Below are positions 1-5,623 of a DNA stretch of 17,361 nucleotides, piece by piece. Positions within the stretch are counted from its first letter, which is position 1, and every line of letters starts with the position of its first letter. The notes beneath the pieces are model-generated. The model was not told where the DNA came from. It saw nothing but the letters and a program-made list of their open reading frames with translations, and made no database searches. The DNA lies in contig REEF01000808.1 in the NCBI GenBank assembly GCA_007695205.1, forward strand, positions 1 to 17,361, given 5' to 3'. The stretch comes from Planctomycetaceae bacterium. Lineage in GTDB: Bacteria; Planctomycetota; Planctomycetia; Pirellulales; Pirellulaceae. The position numbers and the translations under genes were made by a program.

Positions 1-84
1 GTAGATATGATAGCTGTCCGCCACGTGGCAATAGCGGCCGACCTGAACCTCGCTGTTCGTCAACTCGGATAAATTACTGGCGCA
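1..84 (-). pseudogene. Fragment of a thymidylate-synthase-fold protein (cut by window edge)
   Basis: Read on the minus strand, the first 84 bases give SNLSELTNSEVQVGRYCHVA followed by DSYHIY, open to the window edge. The pattern 'evGryxHxaDSxHiY' resembles the late core of thymidylate synthase / dCMP-hydroxymethylase-type proteins, where a strand ending in D-x-H-x-Y follows a helix and a Val-Gly step. Going upstream (toward 139) the frame stays open, but the residues stop looking like that family and I see no start codon with a ribosome binding site. It is therefore probably either a 5'-truncated relic or a gene whose start I cannot place. The rest lies outside the window. The family call rests on a short stretch and is tentative. 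Confidence 0.35.
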
Positions 85-139
85 GCTCGTACGAGACGTG
101 TGATACCTGGTGGAAAGGTCAGTAGGAGTCGCGGGATGA

Positions 140-1039
140 TTAAGGCTTGGGGTCGAAGACGTTAGAGACCTTCTGGACCACTTTCTGTCGCATTGTCTGG
201 CCCGGCAAGACGCTCACTTCGATCGTGAATTCTTGCTGGACATCCGATCGGGTCAGTCGCCCATTCTCTTGGTCGAACCACATCGTACCGCCGCTGCTCT
301 GTTCGGCAATCTCCAATCGGGGCTGGCCCTCGGCGGCGACGATTTTTATGCGTGTGTTGACATCGATCCGGTGCAGCGGACGCTGCTGGACCATTTCGGT
401 TCCCAGGTAGGTATACTCGCTATTGGTCGTCATCACGCCAAACGGCATGTTGACATCGGCAACCGCCTCCCATGATTGGCCAATGGTCAAGCCTTCGGCG
501 GGCAGCGTTGGTGAGATGTTCTGGATCATCTGCGACATCTGGTCCGCCGACATCATTGCCCCGAGGCCCGCCAACGCTTCTTCGGGGATTTCGACATCGG
601 TAACCTTGCCGTCGGGCGCCATCTTGTTGGTGATCGTGATCCCGACCATCGGCCGAATCATCTTGTCGATCATCGCTGCTTGCCCTGTCTCGGCCGCCGG
701 CTTGTCGGTGTCGATCGTGAACTGGCCGATCACGGGATTGGTGATTTCCATCAACATTCGCGTAACCTTTGACTCGATGGTCGCCGTTCCCTTGGCATCC
801 ACCGCGGAGGTTCGCCAATCCATCCAAGTCTTGTTTGAAGCCTGTGTCTTCACGTCTTGTTCGCCGATCCGAATGTTCATGGACATGTCCTGAACGATGG
901 AAAGGACGAAGATCTCGTCAGGAGTGAACTTCCAACGCAACTGGACCGGCGTGGTGGCTGATTCTTGCCCGGTCGCGTCGACGCACTGGCTGCCAGCGAG
1001 GAGACTGAATAGCACAAGGACAGAGAGCGAACAGCGCAT
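140..1039 (-). CDS. Secreted DUF6263-like protein
   Basis: This encodes a 299-residue exported protein of unknown function. The chosen ATG at 1037-1039 is preceded by GGAG six bases upstream and opens directly into a signal peptide (MRCSLSVLVLFSLLAGSQC). The Cys at the end of the hydrophobic stretch could be a lipobox (LLAGSQC is imperfect), so it is either a lipoprotein or cleaved just after. A start six codons further upstream (1057) lacks a ribosome binding site. The mature part has the DUF6263 look: an early 'LRWKFTPDEIFVLSIVQDMS' strand pair, then alternating beta strands, a 'PEEALAGLGAMMSADQMSQM' helical insert, a 'LPAEGLTIGQSWEA' segment and a final 'MWFDQENGRLTRSDVQQEF' block. These are features of planctomycete outer-envelope proteins with no assigned activity. 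It is transcribed away from the gene at 1338. No partner gene is evident. Confidence 0.8.
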   Translation of the reverse strand: MRCSLSVLVLFSLLAGSQCVDATGQESATTPVQLRWKFTPDEIFVLSIVQDMSMNIRIGEQDVKTQASNKTWMDWRTSAVDAKGTATIESKVTRMLMEITNPVIGQFTIDTDKPAAETGQAAMIDKMIRPMVGITITNKMAPDGKVTDVEIPEEALAGLGAMMSADQMSQMIQNISPTLPAEGLTIGQSWEAVADVNMPFGVMTTNSEYTYLGTEMVQQRPLHRIDVNTRIKIVAAEGQPRLEIAEQSSGGTMWFDQENGRLTRSDVQQEFTIEVSVLPGQTMRQKVVQKVSNVFDPKP

Positions 1040-1337
1040 CGAATTCTCCAAGAGCAAAAGGGTGGCAAAACGATGGTCATACTGGTGGCCATGAGACGAC
1101 GCGGCGCCGTGGCCGCGCGCTCAAACTGGAATTGGAAACCCATGGCGGCAGAATTTCAACCCCCATAACGTTCGTTGGGGTTGGAATGGGACACCGGTCG
1201 TGTTTTTTCGGCAGATCGTACCGGGCGACCTGTTGAGCACCGACGCCAGATGATGGTAGGATCGGTTGCATTACCGGTGCGCGCCGTGTTATCTTGACGC
1301 GGCACCCAAGGATCGCCCTTTCTTGACAGGAAATGCC
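1040..1337. other. Divergent intergenic region with an inverted repeat
   Basis: This is the spacer between two divergent genes. It holds an imperfect inverted repeat at 1155-1187, where AACCCC pairs with GGGGTT around a 12-13 base loop and flanking TTC/GAA can add pairs. No open frame here looks like protein. The position fits shared regulatory DNA, but I see no recognisable operator. Confidence 0.35.
1266..1295 (+). promoter_or_regulatory. Weak sigma-70-like promoter for the 1338 gene
   Basis: TTGCAT at 1266-1271 and TATCTT at 1290-1295 are separated by 18 bases, each matching 4 of 6 consensus positions. A transcript would start about 35 bases before the ATG at 1338. It is plausible by position only. 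Confidence 0.25.
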
Positions 1338-2963
1338 ATGAATTCTGGGGAAAACGGCCGACAAGGCGAACGGCGTCTGGGGCCTGGCCGGCTCAACTGG
1401 CGGGTCGTTTTGGCATTGCTGATGGTCCTTGTTCTTGCCGGTTGGCGTTATGGGTGGCCGCCCCGTTCTTGGGAAACCACCGTGTACCCTTTGGAAGAAA
1501 TCGACTGGTACACGGCGGCGCAAATGGTACCCGGAAGCATCCAGCCTGCTTCGGGCCGGAGCGTGTACCTTCTGGAAGGATCGGTATCGGACGGAAACCG
1601 ACCTTCGTTCGATCTCGAGCACACGCGGTACGGCGCCTGGGACATGTACGGCGACGCAGAATTGGTCCAAATCCGCCGCGACATTTTTCAGGAACTTGTG
1701 TTCCCGGACCTGGCAGGCCGCCGCTTCCATGCTGGAGTGTTTTGGGTCGATTTGCATGTCGGACACGGCGACGCGCCGGCCGAACCCTACGACCCAGATT
1801 TGGCGTACTCCGTCCTGCTGATGTGTGATCCATCGCAGCGTTATGAAGAGGCTGCCGAGTTGATTATCGACTTGAACCGCAATCGCGATCTGACGGACGA
1901 CCCCGTCATCAAGCTTTCCGACGTCTGGTCGCACGAAGACGAGAACACGGCTGCGCAGCTCGCCTGGTTCGTCCGAGTTTTTCCGCCCGTCATGCTTTCG
2001 CGCGGCGTTTGTCGACGCGCCGATGACCAGCCGCTACCCGCCGACGTCCGGGCAGTTCCCTCCCTGAGTGTGACCTACTACGACGACCAGTCGGAACCCG
2101 ACCGCCTGCGGCTGGGATTCCTTCCCAGCTCGTACCGCAAGGGGCGAATCACAAGCCAGGGCGAACCCCGTGATGTGGTCCTCTTCCCCCGGGCTCCCCG
2201 ATTTGGTCGTTTCGATGGCCCGTCGTCCAGAAGCTGGAGCATCAGCGACGGCGGGACTTTTCGTCGGTTTCAGGCGGCGGAGTGGAAATATGATCGGGGC
2301 GCGTTTTGGGGGTTCACGTTGGATGCCCAGGCGAGTGAACTCCGCGACGGACCGTATCAGGGACCGACCGGTGTCTTGCGGGCCGAGACCGCCAGCGGCC
2401 AGACGTTACGGATTGCCCGTTGCCGCCTCTGGCTGCTCGGCGACGATCCTCGCCCGATTGTCAGCAACGGATGGACTCCCATCCCGCGGTTTTCCTCGTT
2501 CCGTCTTCCCCATCGCAAGCAGCCTCTCCCGATCGGTGATTACGGAGTCGACCGATTGAGCCTCGTTCACGGCGGGAACACGTTCCTCGACATCAAGGCG
2601 CCGTGGTATCCGTACGCACTGCCGGGGCGCGAATTCACCATCGAACCGGGCCTTGCCACGTCGTATCGCCTTCCCGGAACGCTGACGCTCACCGCGTACG
2701 CTGCCATCGAGGAGCGCCCGCGTCCCTACACCATCGAGCATGTTTGGTCGACCGAATCGGACGATGCCGAAAGTGAAGCCAGGGACTGGAAAGGCCCGCG
2801 GCCCGGGAGCAAACTGGAAATCGGAGTGTCGATGTCCGACCCGGCGACCGGACACACGGTTTCGCTCTACCACCGCACCGATCCCCCGCCCAATCCCCTC
2901 AAGCTCGTGATTCACGACGAGGCAGGTGGTACGGTACATCAAGGGACGATGGAGTACGGATGA
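1338..2963 (+). CDS. Membrane-anchored protein of unknown function; candidate selenoprotein (in-frame UGA at 2961)
   Basis: As normally read, this is a 541-residue protein ending at UGA 2961-2963. The ATG at 1338 has AGGAA about 7 bases upstream. The N-terminus is cytoplasmic and Arg-rich, followed by one hydrophobic segment at about residues 21-37 (VVLALLMVLVLAGW), so the rest is probably outside the cytoplasmic membrane. The body is beta-rich, with many Tyr/Trp/Arg strands and an 'LIIDLNRNRDLTDDPVIKL' stretch (residues about 175-195) that looks like a Ca-binding dockerin/EF-hand-like loop seen in planctomycete exported proteins. I do not recognise an enzyme family. The final visible part, 'LKLVIHDEAGGTVHQGTMEY', looks like the first strands of an Ig-like domain cut in the middle. 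Reading through the UGA adds the missing strands, giving 597 residues (see the next two entries). The gene is divergent from the DUF6263-like gene and has no operon partner. Confidence 0.85.
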   Translation: MNSGENGRQGERRLGPGRLNWRVVLALLMVLVLAGWRYGWPPRSWETTVYPLEEIDWYTAAQMVPGSIQPASGRSVYLLEGSVSDGNRPSFDLEHTRYGAWDMYGDAELVQIRRDIFQELVFPDLAGRRFHAGVFWVDLHVGHGDAPAEPYDPDLAYSVLLMCDPSQRYEEAAELIIDLNRNRDLTDDPVIKLSDVWSHEDENTAAQLAWFVRVFPPVMLSRGVCRRADDQPLPADVRAVPSLSVTYYDDQSEPDRLRLGFLPSSYRKGRITSQGEPRDVVLFPRAPRFGRFDGPSSRSWSISDGGTFRRFQAAEWKYDRGAFWGFTLDAQASELRDGPYQGPTGVLRAETASGQTLRIARCRLWLLGDDPRPIVSNGWTPIPRFSSFRLPHRKQPLPIGDYGVDRLSLVHGGNTFLDIKAPWYPYALPGREFTIEPGLATSYRLPGTLTLTAYAAIEERPRPYTIEHVWSTESDDAESEARDWKGPRPGSKLEIGVSMSDPATGHTVSLYHRTDPPPNPLKLVIHDEAGGTVHQGTMEYG

Positions 2964-3131
2964 GGCGGCATCTGCGAGTACTCGTGGCGAGTACCCCAAA
3001 CCATGCCGGAGGGACGGGAGGTGACCCAATACTTGGCAACCATCACCCGCGACCGGGACGATCTGTTCGAAAGCATGGCGGCAACCGTCGCGATCCCCGT
3101 GAGGCAAACGGCCATCGAACAGAAACCCTGA
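2961..3131 (+). other. In-frame continuation after UGA 2961 (55 codons), possible Sec recoding
   Basis: The frame of the preceding gene stays open from 2964 to a second UGA at 3129-3131. It reads GGICEYSWRVPQTMPEGREV, then about 17 residues of alternating polar/hydrophobic strand, then ESMAATVAIPVRQTAIEQKP. This looks like the remaining strands of a small Ig-like domain begun before the UGA ('GTMEYG-[UGA]-GGICEYSWRVP'). A Cys or selenocysteine at the UGA would sit four residues before Cys (UxxxC), which suits a redox pair or a disulfide. Alternatives are a Cys codon (TGC or TGT) mutated to TGA, or simply a gene end followed by decayed sequence. Seen: the open frame and protein-like composition. 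Inferred: readthrough. Confidence 0.5.
2966..3008 (+). promoter_or_regulatory. SECIS-like mRNA hairpin directly after the UGA
   Basis: The hairpin has two perfect stems. The upper one pairs GTACTCG (2978-2984) with CGAGTAC (2988-2994) around the loop UGG. The lower one pairs CGGCAT (2966-2971) with ATGCCG (3003-3008). An internal loop of 6 and 8 bases lies between them. The lower stem begins 3 nt after the UGA, and the apical loop occupies nucleotides 22-24 after it. The general bacterial SECIS pattern is a stem-loop inside the coding region, a short loop with G in its first two bases, and a loop roughly 16-37 nt after the UGA; this fits on each point. It could also be a fortuitous structure or a simple terminator-like hairpin, although no U-run follows. 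Confidence 0.5.
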
Positions 3132-3197
3132 CGAGCGAAACATGTGCCCCACTTACAGTCTTCACCTGTAGGACGCCTGCACGGTGCGGGCATCTTC

Positions 3198-3261
3198 GTA
3201 GGTTGGGACTCCGTCCCGACCGGGGCGAGTCGGGGCGGGTCGGGTCGGAGACCCAACCTAC
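3198..3261. repeat. Palindromic intergenic repeat (REP/BIME-like)
   Basis: A 24-base left arm (3198-3221) is the reverse complement of the right arm (3238-3261) at all but two positions; both arms read outward as GTAGGTTGGG, then CTCCG, then CCCGACC. The 16-base centre is G-rich (GGGGCGAGTCGGGGCG). Paired arms with this 'GTAGGTTGGG...CCCAACCTAC' ending look like a dispersed palindromic element, and part of the theme (GGGTCGGAGACCC) appears again near 9215. The surrounding 3132-3299 contains no gene; it also has a smaller hairpin, TACAG/CTGTA, near 3154-3170. Confidence 0.65.
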
Positions 3262-3299
3262 CTTGGTTGCGGCCAGCGGCCGCGTAAGGAACAACAACG

Positions 3300-3641
3300 A
3301 TGAAGTACCTGTCGATCGTGACCAACCTGCTGCTGTTCGCACTATCGGGCGCACTGCCGGGCAGGCTGCCTGGCGCGGAAGGCGACTTGCACCGTCCATC
3401 CGCGCTCATGCCGCGAAGCGAGGACTACACGCACATATGGTGGGCCGAGGGATTTCCCGCGCACACGCCCGCGGCCCCTTGGCGGCGGGTGGTGCAAACC
3501 GGCCATTACGCCTTGGCATTCGATACCGACACGCTCCGCATCCCGCGTTTCGGCCCGGTGTCCGGCCGTGTCGGCTACCTGGCGACGGCGCGGGCCGACG
3601 GGCTGGTCAACAATGTGTATTCTGTCCGCACCACTTCATGA
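3300..3641 (+). CDS. Truncated secreted protein of unknown function (N-terminal part only)
   Basis: This encodes 113 residues starting at ATG 3300, with AAGGAA about 9 bases upstream and a clear signal peptide (MKYLSIVTNLLLFALSGALP; mature end near GAEGDL). The mature start contains 'EDYTHIWWAEGFP', 'PWRRVVQTGHYALAFDTDTL' and 'RIPRFGPV', which have the aromatic-rich look of the beginning of a much longer planctomycete exported protein. The frame runs out at TGA 3639-3641, directly where sequence of another protein begins in a different frame (ATGA overlap). The simplest reading is a deletion that left the promoter-proximal part of one gene fused to the tail of another. Whether the short product is stable is unknown. 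I do not recognise the full-length family. Confidence 0.5.
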   Translation: MKYLSIVTNLLLFALSGALPGRLPGAEGDLHRPSALMPRSEDYTHIWWAEGFPAHTPAAPWRRVVQTGHYALAFDTDTLRIPRFGPVSGRVGYLATARADGLVNNVYSVRTTS

Positions 3642-3886
3642 CCGAATGGGAATCTCGGCACCACCCGAGGCCTTTACCTTCGACCTGGGCCACCACCACC
3701 GACTCGATCACTGCTCGGCTGGCCGAGATGATTCGAGCGGACGAACTGGTCCTGTTGAAATCGGCAGCCCCCCCGCCGGACCGCTTGGCCATTGCAGGTT
3801 ACGTGGACGAAAACTTCGCAGACGCAGCCGAATCGTTGACCAACGTCCGCTACGTCAACCTTCGCGGTTTCTTGTCGGGGTTGTAA
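3638..3886 (+). pseudogene. C-terminal remnant of an amino-acid-kinase-fold protein
   Basis: From ATG 3638 (overlapping the previous stop as ATGA) the frame encodes 82 residues. From about residue 10 onward they read PLPSTWATTTDSITARLAEM, IRADELVLLKSA and YVDENFADAAESL, then VRYVNLRG. The arrangement 'LPxSWxxTxDSIxAxLA', then 'A-x-ELVLLKS', then 'GxVDxxF' is that of the C-terminal half of aspartate/glutamate/uridylate-kinase-family proteins, in particular the type linked to methanopterin/methanofuran cofactor genes (MfnE-like) that some planctomycetes carry. The ATP- and substrate-binding N-terminal part is absent upstream, where the same frame runs through repeat DNA and the preceding gene fragment with no kinase similarity. 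The breakpoint lies around 3640-3665. It is almost surely non-functional as a kinase. Confidence 0.6.
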
Positions 3887-3899
3887 GCACCCGGCTCCG

Positions 3900-5261
3900 T
3901 CAGTTCCACCACCAGCTACTGTCTTCCGGCGGGGCAGCCTTCTCCAGCACCTGGCCCATTGCCGGATCGACTTCGCTGCGAGCCGCGATGGCCCAGGAAT
4001 CGATCTGCACGCCGCCCGAGGCGGTGATAACGTAGTTGCGTCCGATCTTGATAAAGCTGCATTGGGTTGGCACGGTCGTCGGAGCGTTCCAGGATTGTAC
4101 CCCGTTGCCGTTCATCGGGCCTGTCAGCACTGGGAAACTGACCCCGCCGGCCAGACCGTACAGGTCTTCCTGCTGGATCAGTGCTGCCACGATGCACAGA
4201 TCCATCAGGTTGCGAAGCTGAGCAAACACCACGTCCTTCTCGGCCAGTTGCTCGAACCGCTCCGTCATGTTGTCCGCCCATTGCTTGGCGATCGGATCCT
4301 CGCGACCGGTACCCACCACGGAACCGTCGGCTTGCACGAATTCGTCTTCCGTCATTGCCTTGACGCCTTGGCCTCGCAATCGCCAAGCCAATTTGTCCTG
4401 GCTGCGTACCAGCGGTTCGTAGTTGCAAGCCAACCACCAACGCGGCATCACATTGGTCGGCATGCGGCGTCGCTGGCTCAATAAATCCAGAAATCCTGGC
4501 AACCCATCGATCGGAGCCGGTTCCAGGTTCATCGCCAGACGCTTCATCCGATAATCGGCCGCCACCAAGACTCGAGCGAAATGCGTGTTGACCGGCACCC
4601 CCGTGTAGGTTACCTGCTGCGGGCCCAATGCCTGTTGAATGCCTGGAATCACGGCCGGGTTGAAGACCCGTTGGCTGCTCATAAACTGCCGGAAATTCTG
4701 CCGTCCTTCGGGCGTGGGATCGATCGAAACGCTGATTCCCTCGCGCCGAGCCGCATCGGCCGTCCAAAAGGCGACCAACAGATCTTCCAGCAGCAGCACC
4801 GGCTGGCCGGTCGTTACGCCGACGACGTTCGCCTGGTCATCGATGGTCCAGCCTTCACCGGGGCCGGCCAAGATGATGTCTCCCTGTTCGGGATACACCA
4901 ACACGTACTCGATTCGTTGCAGTCCGGCCAAAAACAAAACATCCTCGGGAACCTGGCCCTGCCCCTCGTTCATGGCGTGCTGCAGGGCCGATTCGAGGCC
5001 TCTGAGCGAAACCTTTCGCATGGGAGTCGCCTGGTTCAACGGGCCGGCCGCTTGGCCGATTTGCTGCCGAAGTTGTTGCAATTGCTGGTCGCGTTCGGCC
5101 ACGGTAACCCTACGGACAATCCCATCCGCGTCTACGGCAACCCCTCCCACCGGGCGGTTAAACCCGAAATTCTGCCCATCCGCCGTTTGGGAGGTGAAGG
5201 CGATTAGGCTGGCAAAGACCAGCAGGACAGTGCTGCTACGGAAGAAAATCTGACGTGTCAT
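3900..5261 (-). CDS. Secreted DUF1598-domain protein
   Basis: This encodes a 453-residue exported protein of a family largely confined to Planctomycetes. I chose ATG 5261 because AAAGGAG lies 9 bases upstream and the product starts with MTRQIFFRSSTVLLVFASLI, a signal peptide ending near SQTADGQ. Starts further upstream (to 5414) would put about 50 polar residues before the signal. A Gln-rich coiled-coil-like stretch (RDQQLQQLRQQIGQAAG, about residues 57-73) is followed by the DUF1598 body: 'SLRGLESALQHAMNEG', 'LFLAGLQRIEYVLVYPEQGD', a 'GEGWTIDD' turn, 'YRMKRLAMNLEPAPI' and 'PRWWLACNYEPL'. The C-terminus is SSWWWN. The function is not known, and no catalytic motif is evident. It is divergent from the sigma-54 activator at 5624, so the two could share control. 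Confidence 0.85.
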   Translation of the reverse strand: MTRQIFFRSSTVLLVFASLIAFTSQTADGQNFGFNRPVGGVAVDADGIVRRVTVAERDQQLQQLRQQIGQAAGPLNQATPMRKVSLRGLESALQHAMNEGQGQVPEDVLFLAGLQRIEYVLVYPEQGDIILAGPGEGWTIDDQANVVGVTTGQPVLLLEDLLVAFWTADAARREGISVSIDPTPEGRQNFRQFMSSQRVFNPAVIPGIQQALGPQQVTYTGVPVNTHFARVLVAADYRMKRLAMNLEPAPIDGLPGFLDLLSQRRRMPTNVMPRWWLACNYEPLVRSQDKLAWRLRGQGVKAMTEDEFVQADGSVVGTGREDPIAKQWADNMTERFEQLAEKDVVFAQLRNLMDLCIVAALIQQEDLYGLAGGVSFPVLTGPMNGNGVQSWNAPTTVPTQCSFIKIGRNYVITASGGVQIDSWAIAARSEVDPAMGQVLEKAAPPEDSSWWWN

Positions 5262-5623
5262 CTCGGGAGGCTCCTTTGACATGGTTACGACGCCCTGCCC
5301 CTGAAGCCGAGCGGCGTTTTTCTCATTGCTCATCGTATATGACGTAACAGACGCGGGAAAGAATCCAAATTCTGTAGGGTTTTCAATCGTGGAATGATCG
5401 AAATCGAACGACAATTGGTGTACTCTTTAAGATTAGCTGGAAAGCAGACTTATTGCAACAAAAATACGTAGTGCATAACTTGGGGGGAATCCAGTCGACA
5501 ATGGGTTCTCGGCACTAGATTGCGACGAACGTCCCATTTTCTTCCGCAGAAATGGTATAAAGAGAGGCGAACCGTGGCAGCACCCCCCCGATGGAAGACC
5601 GCAAGAGGATTTGGATCAAGACT
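5262..5623. other. Divergent intergenic region
   Basis: This is AT-richer DNA between the DUF1598 gene and the sigma-54 activator. TATAAA at 5556-5561 could be a -10 box for the activator, but no good -35 sits 16-18 bases before it. I looked for a sigma-54 -24/-12 element (GG then GC ten bases on) before either gene and found none that convinced me. A run of seven C (5584-5590) precedes the alternative ATG at 5591. Confidence 0.3.

Noticed and set aside
1077..1934. 285-codon minus-strand frame opposite the 1338 gene
   Set aside because: It is antisense to a gene with a better start and signal segment, and no protein-like pattern is seen.
3639..3641. TGA 3639 as a second selenocysteine codon
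   Set aside because: The frame after it (PNGNLGTTRG, then proline-rich) does not look like protein and stops after about 30 codons, while a different frame clearly takes over.
2960..3886. Long plus-strand frame starting ATG 2960 (308 codons) overlapping the UGA
   Set aside because: Most of it is Arg/Gly/His-rich with no protein pattern and it crosses the palindromic repeat. Only its last 80 codons, the kinase relic, look real, and they have their own ATG at 3638.
5574..5590. TGGCAG followed by CACCCCCCC as a sigma-54 promoter before the activator
   Set aside because: The -12 GC element at the required spacing is missing.
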